A stretch of 64,000 nucleotides of DNA from Anas platyrhynchos (lineage: Eukaryota > Chordata > Aves > Anseriformes > Anatidae): positions 33,093,001 through 33,157,000 of the forward strand of contig NC_092594.1 in NCBI RefSeq assembly GCF_047663525.1, given 5' to 3'. The number at the start of each line of letters is the position of its first letter. The first letter of the stretch is position 1. The position numbers were made by a program, and so were the translations under genes. Positions 49,401-60,130 of this stretch are shown one piece after another. The notes beneath the pieces are model-generated. The model was given only the letters and a program-made list of their open reading frames with translations. It did no database searches and had not been told where the DNA came from.

Positions 49401-50574
49401 ATATCTGCAGTTCCAATGGGACCTCATGCTGACGTGTTTCCACCATGTAAAATTATTGACCTTGTGGCCAGAATAGAAGATGATAAGGTCATTCTATCAT
49501 GGACAGCACCAGGAAATGATTTTGACAAAGGCCGAGGTATGTTCGTAGCTTGCCAGCCTGCTTCCTAACCAAAGTGGAAGATCTGTAATGGAGTTTAGTC
49601 TCACTGACACTAGTGGGAATTTTCTTATAAAGTATGGTGGTTCTAGTTGCAAAGATTTTAAATGGAATTAGATGATAAGCTTTTTGAGAGTTTCAGAATC
49701 AGTGCTGGTGATTTTGATGGAAGGCTTACTTTTACTAAGTTGATGTTTTCTGCTGCTCATGGAAGGTAGACATATTACTCTGTACATGTAAAGAAAAAGT
49801 GTAAATAAACATCAGATTTGGTCAAGTAGGAATTTTACTTCACCGACTTTGACATAACAGTAAGTGAAGTCAGAATTACTGTCAGACTTCAGTGTGGGCT
49901 CATGATGACCACCATCACTTCTTCATTTCAATGCTGTGCTGTGAGAAATTGAATCGTTCAAGCACTTAGTTTAGGTAACAAGTTTTTGTAGATCTATCCG
50001 TCATGCTGCATTAATTTTTATGGTGCTCAACTGACTTACGAAGAAAATATTAAGTAAGTATTATTTTGGAAGTATTTTGAAAAGAGAGTATTTGGAGAGA
50101 GATCAGAAGTTTGAATGATAGCTAACACACAGATGACAATATCTTTTAATATTTGTATTTTCAGCTGCAAGTTATGAAATCAGAATAAGTGAGAGTCCTC
50201 TGGAACTAAGGGACAGCTTCTATAACACCGGTGTAGTGAATACTTCCACTCTCTCACCTCAGCATGCTGGCTGCAAAGAAATATTTGCATTTAAACCAGA
50301 AGCTTTTACAACAGGAAACATAACCATAATTTACGTTGCGATGCGTGCCATTGATGATTTTCTTCACTCTGAGCTGTCTAATATTGCACAAGCTGTAAAG
50401 TTTGTTCCCCCAATGGTGTATCCCACTTCTAATACGGAGTTTAGTTTTTCAACGATATTGTTACTAGTCTTTGGATTACTAACAGTAGTGTGTATTACAG
50501 TAAGCACAACCCTTTGTTTAGTAAAGAAAACAAAGAAAAAGACACTTTCAGAAAATGCAGCTAAGTTTCTTTAA
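46229..50574 (+). CDS. CLCA-family gene (calcium-activated chloride channel regulator), 3' five exons only
   Basis: Five exons (225, 271, 168, 237 and 410 bases) join in frame to 436 codons ending in TAA. They match the C-terminal half of CLCA proteins: IDSTVGRETFF, VARLQIPGIAE-TGEWTYTLTN, TVTSRAANSTIPP, SLELLDNGAGSDIVKNDG, KVILSWTAPGNDFDKG in a fibronectin-III-like domain, then a hydrophobic segment (about residues 394-417) and a basic tail KKTKKKTLSENAAKFL. Potential N-glycosylation sites (NST, NRT, NTS, NIT) fit a secreted or membrane topology. Full CLCA proteins are about 900 residues; the signal peptide, HExxH metalloprotease and VWA domains should be upstream but are absent from the 26 kb searched. 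The frames and splice sites are intact. It could be a 5'-truncated paralogue or a gene with a displaced 5' part. The terminal helix is like CLCA2. Location between EPS15 and OSBPL9 is not the usual ODF2L-SH3GLB1 CLCA locus. Confidence 0.9.
47179..47449 (+). CDS. CLCA-like exon b
   Basis: 271 bases from TGEWTYTLTNVHLAPQ through MTVTSRAANSTIPPVAVKTR to ELLDNGAG (split Gly). The acceptor is TTTCAG and the donor GTAAAA. First in-frame Met of the visible CDS. Confidence 0.92.
48551..48718 (+). CDS. CLCA-like exon c
   Basis: 168 bases: SDIVKNDGIYSKYLFSFPGN, GRYSLKAHVQANRT and on to MYIPGYVEN. The acceptor is TCTAG and the donor GTAAGG; phase 1 on both sides. Confidence 0.92.
49300..49536 (+). CDS. 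CLCA-like exon d
   Basis: 237 bases: GKLKMNPSRPPAIKSD, GGFHRTAVGESFIISAVP, DLVARIEDDKVILSWTAPGN and DFDKGR. Start of the fibronectin-III-like module. The acceptor is TGTAG and the donor GTATGT. Confidence 0.92.
50165..50574 (+). CDS. CLCA-like terminal exon with transmembrane helix
   Basis: 410 bases: AASYEIRISESPLELRDSF, FKPEAFTTGNITIIYVAMR, LSNIAQAVKFVPP, a hydrophobic run (ILLLVFGLLTVVCITVSTT) and a lysine-rich tail to the TAA at 50,572. The acceptor is TTTCAG. Confidence 0.93.
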
Positions 50575-50654
50575 CATAAAGTGTCAGAGCTTGTTAGAAC
50601 TCCAGATATTTAAAAACATTTAACTGCTTTGACTTGGAAAAGTAGATATCCTAC

Positions 50655-50669
50655 AATAAACAGAATAAA
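50655..50669 (+). terminator. CLCA-like polyadenylation signals
   Basis: AATAAA at 50,655-50,660 and again at 50,664-50,669, 80-90 bases after the stop codon. Confidence 0.7.
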
Positions 50670-50807
50670 TAAGTAATCACATTCCAGATATTGAAGTGAT
50701 TTGTTAGCCATATCATGCTGTCTATGAATTTGAGAACAGAAGGCTTGGTTACAGTAAAACAAGTCATATGCTGTACCATCTTGTACCACAGAGATGCAGG
50801 ATAGCAT

Positions 50808-51433
50808 CTCGGTGCTGGCTGAAATTGTGTGGCTTGTGGGTTTCCGTAAGGGTGTCTGGCAGAGTGACTGGCAGCAGTGGAAGCAGCTCTGGTTTCTCCC
50901 AACAGCTGCAATTGCTTGGGGTTCTGCAGAACATAAGGAAGCCATTTGAGGAGAGAACAAATGACATTTTGTTTCCCTTTCCTTACCACTTCAGGAATAG
51001 GCTGTTAGTTTCATTTTGTGTTTCTTACCCTATTGGGTCATGGTGTCACCAATGATAACAGTCATTGTAATTAAGAAATTATGTTTTAGCCTGATGGTGG
51101 ATGACTCTTTTTCTGCTTGTTGGTAGCAGATAGTGTCTTTTATTTGTACCTTCAGGAAAAACAAAAACAAAACAAAAACAAACAAACAAACAAAAAAACA
51201 AAACCCAAAACAAAAATCTTAGTTTGATTTATGTTACATACACACTAATAAATTATGAGTAAGAAGAAGATGAAGCCTTCTGCACCATCTTCAGTCTCCT
51301 GCTGCTGTCCTGTAGAGATATTTTCTGGTCCCTCTGCGCATATACCAGCCACACTAAGAATGGAAACAATGGCAGAGCCTGAACATTTTTATTTCCTCAG
51401 AATTATGTTTGGTTCAGAAGATTAGGAAGAGGA
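50808..51433 (+). repeat. Inverted-repeat arm Z, copy 1
   Basis: Reverse complement of 56,478-57,060. I count about eight substitutions plus a length difference in an A-rich tract (51,156-51,217). Starts about 140 bases after the CLCA poly(A) signals. Confidence 0.93.
51156..51217. repeat. (CAAAA/CAAA)n A-rich microsatellite
   Basis: Sits inside arm Z. The other copy of Z has only a short TTTTTG run at the equivalent place, so this tract grew or shrank after the duplication. Confidence 0.85.
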
Positions 51434-51434
51434 G

Positions 51435-51521
51435 AGCAGTATCTCCTGCAGCTTCACAAACTTTCTATCAGCAGGAAGAAAACCCAGGTTCAAAGAGCAG
51501 GGGAAAAGCCCTTGCCCACCC
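51435..51521 (+). repeat. Inverted-repeat arm Y, copy 1
   Basis: 87 bases, reverse complement of 53,049-53,135 with two mismatches. Directly continuous with arm Z here. Confidence 0.9.
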
Positions 51522-52706
51522 TGTCTAGGTTTCCAACCCTAGTATTATGATGGCAAAAGCCTGGGACAGCCTGGGACATTTAACAAATGCTCATCAGATG
51601 TCTAGACTAAAACAACCACTCACACCAATTAAACAACTCCAGCTAAGGTAATTTCTGATCTGCAAGTCATTGAAGGTTTGGAAAATACATTGGGGCAGTC
51701 TCACTACACGGTTATCTACTCCTACCATCTTCCATAACTGTTGCTACTGCTGGAGATGGGATACAGGTGATTTGGACATTTGTTCTGAGCCACTTTTTAT
51801 ATTGTTAAATAATATTCTTATTTTCACAGTTAAGGGACTCTATAGACACCTTTCCAAGGAGGGTTGTTTGTTTGTTTGTCTTGTCCAGTAAAAGAGTGGA
51901 ATTTCTGTGGGGATGTTTAATGGTACTATAGCCTAATTTTACATTTTAATAGTAGATCCTTATTTTGCATGTTTTCTAACATTTACAGGTTCACAGACTT
52001 TCACTGAAGCTCAGAACTCTGCTACAGAAGCAGGTAGGAGAGATGTGGCAGCTCTGTTAATCAGTTTGAAAGCCAGGAACTTGATGAAAATCCAGGCCTA
52101 ATTACATTTATTTGTTTCCAAGTTTCAAAAGTTCAGTCTGTTCTATGTGTACTTCTCTGTGCCCTAATAAACTATCTAATCTGTATAATAATTGCTGCAT
52201 AACTTGTAAGCCAATGCTAGAATAACTAATATTATAATCTGTAAATGCTACTGAAGTTAACTGAAATCTGGATGATTGTCAGAAAATGGGGAGGTACAGC
52301 ATTTGCTTTCTGTTGCCCTAGGGAGGTAATTTTTGAAAATATACTTGTGAGGAATACATTAACAAGCAAGTCTAACTATAAAACAGTTTGCAGTATACAG
52401 AGAGTCAATAATTTCCATAGCAGAAATTGAAGTTGGTGAAGTTTAGTACTTAAAAGTTTCTTACAGTTGTGTATTAACTTGAGGTATAAACAATTAATAG
52501 TTTGTTTTAATTTACTGGCCACGCTTGCAGTGTAGTTTGTAGATTAGCAACATTAAGTCTTTTGAAATAAGATATGAAAAAATGAGAACATGACTTCAGT
52601 CAGGTGTTTCCAGTTCAGGCCTAACAGGCCAAAAGCTGTTCGTACTTGTGCTTTCCATTGGTGTTGATGTGGTTATGTGTACATAACGAAGAACAAAATT
52701 TATCCC
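51522..52706. other. Non-coding segment between arm Y and arm X
   Basis: No gene recognised. Contains one possible ancient CR1 tail (51,748-51,793) and several AATAAA-like words without an associated frame. Confidence 0.5.
51748..51793 (+). mobile_element. Possible ancient CR1-type LINE 3' end
   Basis: CTGCTGGAGATGGGATACAG, then TTTGGACATTTGTTCTGAGC resembles the reptile/bird CR1 tail of the type GGAGACAGGATACTGG...GGACCTTTGGTCTGA. Remembered consensus; several mismatches. Confidence 0.35.
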
Positions 52707-53049
52707 ACTGACTTAAAGATTAAAGCATGTAAATAGCCAAAGTTAAGCTCTGGTATTCATATTGCATAAGAAAAGAGGAGGATCTGAGCTTTTTGTTAGT
52801 ATTACACTCCCTGATTTATGCTGACTAGTTCTAATTGCACTGTTTCTGGTTGGCAGCTAGAGAAAAGTGCAGTTCTTCTGAATACAGCAAAATCAGTAGC
52901 AACTGTACTGTTTGTTTTATCAGTGTTACAGATTTTAGTTTACATATCTGACAATTTTAGACATAACAAAATCCAACCCACAGTTTCCCTTATCCAAGTC
53001 TCATTTACATATTGATAACATTAGCCTGTTCTGTGTGTAAAATGTCATG
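52707..53049 (+). repeat. Inverted-repeat arm X, right copy
   Basis: Reverse complement of 31,828-32,170, two mismatches in 343 bases. It abuts arm Y at 53,049 with a single shared base. Confidence 0.93.
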
Positions 53050-53135
53050 GGTGGGCTAGGGCTTTTCCCCTGCTCTTTGAACCTGGGTTTTCTTCCTGCT
53101 GATAGAAAGTTTGTGAAGCTGCAGGAGATGCTGCT
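53049..53135 (-). repeat. Inverted-repeat arm Y, copy 2
   Basis: Reverse complement of 51,435-51,521. Joined on its left to arm X, whereas copy 1 is joined to arm Z. Confidence 0.9.
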
Positions 53136-56100
53136 GTGAGCCCAGGTCTCACTTAATTTGGGGATCAGATGCTGCTGCCTTCTGCATGTTTGTATGCTGG
53201 TTCACACACTGCTGAAGTAGTCTCCTGACAGCTGCAAAATAGCAAAATGTCCGTCTCCTCTCTAAACTGGAGGTCCAAGTGCTGGCCATGATTTTGGGGG
53301 AGCAATTTGAGTTTACTCAGCAAATTCTGGTAGCTACTTTTTTTTTTTTTTTTTTCCTACAAAATCAATTTTCTGCTCATTTCTCCATTTCTGACAGAAC
53401 AGAGAGAGTTGAGTAAGATGAACAAATTGTTTCTGCGTTTTTGCTTTCATCAGAGCAAGTACAAAGCAAATCCCTTAAGCAGGCACCAAGAGGGACTATT
53501 TTCATTCTAAGATAAGAAGAAAAAGCCTTCTTGAAACTTATGGTATGATAAGCCTTGCTACCTTTGTCTCCCAGTCCTTGGACAAGAAACAGTAACTCTA
53601 GAGAAAGATCTTTTCAACATTCCAAAATGAGGACAGTTAGATGCGGGATTATACTTACACAGGGTCCCTCCTATGTGCAAACCACCGGGAGTGATTCTAG
53701 ATATAAGGAAAAACCATTTGGCATTAAATTCCAGATCTGAAATGCAGAAGGAGCCAGGAATTGATTCTGAATTGACACAACTGAAGCCTAGTTTCAGCAG
53801 GTACCTCTTTAATACCGCTAGCTATGGAAAACAATGAATAATAGAAGTACTCATGGGATAGTGCTCATTCTACATACTCGTGTTTTATGATTGATTGCTC
53901 AGCCCTCGGTCTCCTTGACTTTCCTTTTATCTTCCTTTTCATCTCCTTAGATTTCCTACCTAGTACTCTAAAAATTACCATAGTCAGATTTATGCTTGTT
54001 TACTACATTATTTCTGCTATTTACCTTGACAAAAATAAAAATTAAAATTAAAAAAAAAAAAAAGAGAGAGAGAAGAAAAATAAATGTTTTTCCTCTAGTT
54101 TTTAATAAGACTTTGTACCAGGCACCATGGATACTGCTCATAACAGCCTCATAATATGCATATATTTTGGAACCTACTTGTATATGTATATATACTAGTT
54201 CTAAAAATGTTGATATTGAAGTATCCATTACTAATAAGACATGAAATATATATAACGAATATATAATAAGTATAATTATAATGGAAAAAAAAATAAATGC
54301 TCCTTCCTGAAAATAATCGTAGCATATAATGCTTATAATTCGGGGCAATACATCAGTTCTTACCTTTTCCCTTGCTAAATCTGCTATGCACCAAACTTCT
54401 CTGTTAATAACCTCAGCTTTGTGAGCAGACAATGCATCTATTGCACAGTTGCAAAATTGACTACAAGCAGCACGTAACCTTATTTGAAATATATTAATAG
54501 GCCAAACACTATGAAAAGAGGTGATGGTGGAAAAGCTTGGGGAAAAGAGATTATGCTTATTTGCTTTTTTGTATCAGTGGGCTGCATACAGAGACTGCAG
54601 GGAAGTAAATATTCCAGTTGAACAGCATTCCTCTGTATCTCCTCAAAGTCTCTGTGGAGACTAAAGTAGAAATCACTTATTTGCGGTTGAGAAAATAGCA
54701 TGGACTTCTGCATTAAATTTTAAATAAATTCTGCCCACAAGATGATAAGATGCTTAAATCAAATGCTGAGACATTACCCATCTGAGCAATGCATTAGGAG
54801 TATAAAATGTGATTCAGCATGCTGTGAACTCTAAACTCTCGTACTCAGCAAAGATATTGGGCCTGTTGTTCTCAAGACTAAATTATGATTTGTTGTAAGT
54901 TTTATAATAAAATAATACTAGTATGACAGTGAATCATTCACCCTGCAAAATTAATTCCAGCATTTCTCTAATTGCTAGATTGATTTCCAGAGTTTAAGAG
55001 CTCAGTGTATATGCAGATGGAAAATAGCTCGTATTTCTTCAGCATAAAGGCAATGCAAATCTTTTAAATCTTTTGGACTAGATTTGTAGTGTATTTAAGT
55101 TACAGATTGTTAGAAAGTGCTTTCTGTATTATATTTGTTTTACTGTTAATGCCTCCATCTCTGAACACTAAAAGATCTCCAGCATGTTGGGGACATGTGG
55201 GGGGAATTCTTTGCCCTCCTCTGTATAAGAGGAGTACAGAAGACACCCACATTCCTCAATGGCAAAGCCCCTCAGGAAGTTCAGAAATGTACTTCTTGAA
55301 GAAATGTTGAGTCCTAAAATACCAGTTTACATCTCTTGCAACTCCCAGATAACATTATGTCAAACTGTCCTGCAAAACTGTCAACTGTAATCTGAATTTA
55401 CTCTTATATGAGATCAGAACAAAATGAAAGTTATGTTATTGTTATAAAGCTGCTTGAATTTCTAATGCTCTTAAAATGTGTTCCTCTACAGGTCTTATAA
55501 TAGGATTTGGTTGTTAAGTGAGTCACTCAAGTTGCTTGAGTGAGTATCATCACACCCCGTTTTTAACACATACTGCAACAGCTGACACACGTTTCCTTGT
55601 GCTGTAGGGGCCAGACGGGTGAGCTAGCTGCCTTTTTGCTGGATTGACCCCCAGACATACAGCACCACTAGAGACAACTCAATAACTAACAATAAAATAA
55701 ATCTTTGTTTCAGAATCACCTCTATCACTGCTTTAAATACAAGAGATAATCTTCAGCCCTTTCTTAAACGGTACCATATTTTGGCTGAATCCTTTCCATA
55801 TGTTTTCAGGAAACAGCTCCAATGTCATAAAACTCTCCAGTGCAGCTCCAAATGTGCCACAAAAGGAAGAGCATCTGGACAGTAGTAAGGCTGATCTTTA
55901 TTACGTTCTGCAGGAGAAGTCCTTCTCCTGAGAAAACTCAAACCCAACACAGCTCTAAGCTGTAAGTAGAAACAGAACAGGGATTCTCAGGCCCAAGAAC
56001 TTTAATTCCATTCAACCCATAGTAATTTAATTTCTTCTGCTGTATGCTAACATGTAGTCACTTAGAAGAGTCAGAAAGGTCTGCTTAGTCCTCAGCAACC

Positions 56101-56477
56101 TGTCCTCAACCCTGACATAGAGGAGTTTACAACAATTCATTTGGATGGGAGAAAAACTAGAAGAAATTGGACAGGACTGGGAAAATTTACTGCTAATAGC
56201 TTTTATTTGCTGGGACTGCACAGGAATAGATATTGGCAAAAAAGGCTCAAGATGCAATTATGTTTGCCTTAGAAAGACAGAGAACCAACTACTATTTTCT
56301 TGACACTTTAAATGATGATTTTTTAATAAGCACTTGTATTAAAAGCAGTGACAGCATAATAAATCTATTGAGAAAATCTACTTATGATGGCCCTTACTGG
56401 CACACTTAATTTCCTTTAATTATCCTCTTTTAAGAATGACTATTTGTCAGGTAAAGGTGATTCTCTCCTATTTATAT
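53136..56477. other. 3.34-kb block between the second copies of Y and Z
   Basis: Very AT-rich in the middle (TA-rich at 54,180-54,290; A/GA tract near 54,050). The 154-codon minus-strand ORF at 53,968-54,432 lies in this low-complexity part and is judged chance. No transposon protein, terminal inverted repeat or LTR was recognised. A 9-bp perfect stem (TCACTCAAG / CTTGAGTGA, 3-base loop) lies at 55,523-55,543. Confidence 0.5.
54180..54290. repeat. TA-rich low-complexity tract
   Basis: Dense TATA/ATAT words interspersed with single G or C; no regular unit. Confidence 0.6.
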
Positions 56478-57060
56478 TCCTCTTCCTAATCTTCTGAACC
56501 AAACATAATTCTGAGGAAATAAAAATGTTCAGGCTCTGCCGTTGTTTCCATTCTTAGCGTGGCTGGTATATGCGCAGAGGGACCAGAAAATATCTCTACA
56601 GGACAGCAGCAGGAGACTGAAGATGGTGCAGAAGGCTTCATCTTCTTCTTACTCATAATTTATTAGTGTGTATGTAACATAAATCAAATTAAGATTTTTG
56701 TTTTTGTTTTTCCTGAAGGTACAAATAAAAGACACTATCTGCTACCAACAAGCAGAAAAAGAGTCATCCACCATCAGGCTAAAACATAATTTCTTAATTA
56801 CAATGACTGTTATCATTGGTGACACCATGACCCAATAGGGTAAGAAACACAAAATGAAACTAACAGCCTATTCCTGAAGTGGTAAGGAAAGGGAAACAAA
56901 ATGTCATTTGTTCTCTCCTCAAATGGCTTCCTTATGTTCTGCAGAACCCCAAGCAATTGCAGCTGTTGGGAGAAGCCAGAACTGCTTTCACTGCTGCCAG
57001 TCACACTGCCAGACACCCTTAAGGAAACCCACAAGCCACACAATTTCAGCCAGCACCGAG
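56478..57060 (-). repeat. Inverted-repeat arm Z, copy 2
   Basis: Reverse complement of 50,808-51,433. Five mismatches cluster in the ~90 bases nearest 57,060, the next ~260 bases show none, and three more lie towards 56,478. Confidence 0.93.
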
Positions 57061-59700
57061 GTTCTTCAAAGTTAGCTCAGCTATAATTTCAGGCAAATTT
57101 ACAATACAAAAGCGTTTTCGCCCTCAAAGCATCAGACTTTCCTTTGGTATACTCCTGCTTCTCGGTCCCTCTACTCTGGTCCACTGGTATTTATCCTAAA
57201 TCAGCAGTGTCTTCCTCTTGGCTAGAAACCATACACAATTAAACTGCAATGACCAAAAAACAAAAACAAACAAGAAAACAAAACAAAAAAAAATAACAGA
57301 TGCAATTCACTGGACAAGCTTTGACGCAGGTAAAGAAAATAGACCAAATCAAAAAGTAGGGTGGAAGTTGAGAAGTCCCAGAAAACACAGTAAGGATTGG
57401 GCATATCTGAGGTTTCCCACTACATTCTTGCTGGGACGGTCTGAGTACTTTGAAGGGCACTTAATGGGCATTGTAGAGCCTTGTGGCTAGGACACCCCAG
57501 CAAAATTACTTACTTGAGGCCTTGGTGTGGCAAGAGAATGAGGCTGGACAAGATTTGCAGCTGGTGGAGCAGTGATGGAGCAGAACAAGGGCAGCACCAG
57601 GTAACAGCTGCTGCTTTCTGCTTGGCTCTGTTGATCTCTGTAATATGTAATCCTCTCAGATGACAGTAAGCACCCTACTTAATGTTAAAGACAGTGACAC
57701 ACTGCTCTAATTCAAGTTTTGCAAAGTATGGAGAACATCACAATAAAACTGTCTATAATTACAAAAAATATCAGCTTTTTGTAACTGTTCCAAATTGAAT
57801 ACAGACTGAACATTTTAGGGCAAACTAAATTCTTCTGTTAAGGAAGTAACTTACTTCTATTTCAAGTATTTTTTATTCAAAATTATTGGTAATTACCATG
57901 TAATATACTGAGCATATAGAGGCAAGTTGTCTCACAGTTGTGGCTGATTTCATTTTGTTAATTGCTTACAATTAAGGAACGCTTACACTGATCTCTCAAA
58001 ACTGTTTGAATGTACACCTAGAGTCTTGATCGGAAGGAGCAAACCAAGTCTAATCCCTTCAACAACACCATTATGTTCAAGATGTAGGGGAATAATTTGA
58101 AATACACAGACACATCATCCTGGCATGTCAAGAAAGTTCAGAATACTATTTGATATTGTAACCTGAATGCTAAGGACAGACTATAATTTCATATGTATTT
58201 ATTTATTTTGTTATTATTAAAAATAATGATCCTCCTATCTCTGACAATTCACCTAAAGAGAATATCCATGCTATCTTTTAAAAGAAATCTCGAGATGAAT
58301 TTCCTTCAACACCTGCTAACGTAACTTCTCCATCTACCGCAGGGCTTTTGTTAGTCAAGCTGAGCTAGCTAAAGTACATGTGCTTTTTTTTCAAGCAAAG
58401 GCAAGTCTTTGGCACACTTCCCCTCAAAAAAAGTCAAAGAGAACAAAGAACAAGTAAGATTTCCAGTGCATGCTGAAGTTTAGCAGTTTCAGCCTCTGGC
58501 AAACCAAGGTGAATAGAAAGCTCTTCTGTTGAGAATTTCTCATTGAGAGCGTTCTGCTTACAGACAGCCCTTTCACAGTTAAGCCAAGAGTTTTTCGCAC
58601 AAGCTCTTTGCATAGTTTCAAGGCTTGTGGTACGATGCAGTGAAAGTTGTGATCTGAGATAATAAAGCTCCAGTCCAACTGAAGCTTTACATGGTAGTAC
58701 TAGTAATGTTCTGGCACCATCTGATGTTTTTTGTTTTGCTTGCCTGGGTATAATCTCTAGGCAGCCGTGCTTTGTTTAGTCAGTGAAACTAAAGAAGAAA
58801 ACAGACCTCTGAGGTCATATGGAGCTTGAAAAAGGACTGTTATCAAAATGAACAAACTGGGCTTCAAGACTGAATTGTACATTAGCTAGATTAAACCGGC
58901 ACCACTATGCATAAACACACCACCAGCTGACTCCAAGGGGCATTACAAAGTCAATGCTATAAACGCCACTTGGAAACAAACTACTAGGTAATGTGATGCG
59001 AATGGGAGGATGAATTCGAAATACTGGAGTATTTCTTATTTTCTACAATCAAACATAGATACTCTGCCTTGGACTGATGCTTTTTCACAAGGGGGGAAGC
59101 TATGGTGATTTTTCTATTAAAATTGTCTGAATTCAGTACACAGGTCCAATATTGTATGACACTATATCCACTTCAGCCCTACCATAAAGGGCTCTTCATA
59201 TTAAAATCATTAAAAGAGAGGGAAAAAAAAAAAAAAGTTTTATATTTGCTTGAAAGAACCACGAAAGAAGTTCATACAACAAACACCACTTCTGCTGCTA
59301 CACTGTCTGTCCTCAGGGAGGAACACAAGTGTCTCTAATGCGCCTTGGCAGTTTTTGTGCTGAAGTACAAGTGGAATTACGCATTTATGTTTGAGCAGAC
59401 CCGTGCCAAAGAACATGCCTTGCATTTAGCCAGAGATTTACGATTGTCCATAGCTCCTGGGGAATTCATTCCACATTCTTGGATCGGCCCGCAGGAAAGC
59501 TGTGTCCCATTTAAATGAGCCTTGCCCATAAAAGGTTACTTCAGTGCCAAACGAGACTGCGATTTTCACCTCAAACCCTGGATGTTTTTAACACGCCCTG
59601 GACACGGAGCCCCTTCAGGGGACGCCCTGAACCTTGGCGTTGACTGGAGAGCCCTGAGGGGCAGAGGGGAGCTTTGTGCAGGCAGAGGGGCTCAGAGACA
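57061..59700. other. Intergenic stretch upstream of OSBPL9
   Basis: No gene recognised. On the minus strand a 113-codon stop-free frame (58,775 down to a TGA at 58,434) has natural-looking composition but no ATG near its start and no family I recognise. A14 tract near 59,223. Confidence 0.5.
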
Positions 59701-60016
59701 ACCACACCACCACAGGCAGCAGCACCACTTATTCTATCTGACAGAAAAACGCCCAACTCAGCGACCGAAACGCGACGCCGCGCCCTTCCCTCCCTCCCCA
59801 CAGCCCTGAGGAGACCCCGCCCCCCCCCTCTGGGGGCCGCCTCCTCACAGCGCCCCGCCTGCCCGGCAGCCGTTAGCCCCGCCCTCTGGGGAGGGGCAGC
59901 GAGCCCTTGCCCCCGCCCCCTCGCTGCGTGCCCCGCCCCTCCCCTGCCGGCCGCCGCCGTGCCTGTGCCCTGTGCTCCCCTCACCGCACGGGCGGGGCGC
60001 GCGCGGCTCGGTGCCT

Positions 60017-60025
60017 AAGATGGCG
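60017..60025 (+). promoter_or_regulatory. YY1-type element overlapping the start codon
   Basis: AAGATGGCG matches the YY1 core that commonly sits just downstream of the transcription start of TATA-less genes. It also supplies a strong initiation context (A at -3, G at +4). Confidence 0.5.
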
Positions 60026-60130
60026 TCTATCATGGAGGGCCCGCTGAGCAAATGGACCAACGTGATGAAGGGCTGGCAGTACCGCTGGTTCGTGCTGGAC
60101 TACAACGCCGGGCTCCTCTCCTACTACACG
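60020..60130 (+). CDS. OSBPL9: OSBPL9 (ORP9) exon 1, start of the PH domain
   Basis: OSBPL9 encodes oxysterol-binding-protein-related protein 9, a lipid transfer protein at ER-trans-Golgi contact sites. Its N-terminal PH domain binds PI4P, and the C-terminal ORD domain exchanges PI4P with phosphatidylserine or sterol. The exon has 37 codons, [20 protein letters not shown] then [17 protein letters not shown], and a phase-0 GTGAGG donor. As remembered, this is identical to the human N-terminus. It holds the first two strands of the PH domain, so this is the promoter of the long isoform. The next expected block (SKDKM...) was not found before 64,000, so the rest of the gene is to the right. Confidence 0.96.

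Noticed and set aside
53968..54432. 154-codon minus-strand ORF with apparent membrane helices
   Set aside because: Hydrophobic residues come from TA-rich low-complexity DNA; A and T runs translate to Phe, Ile and Lys.
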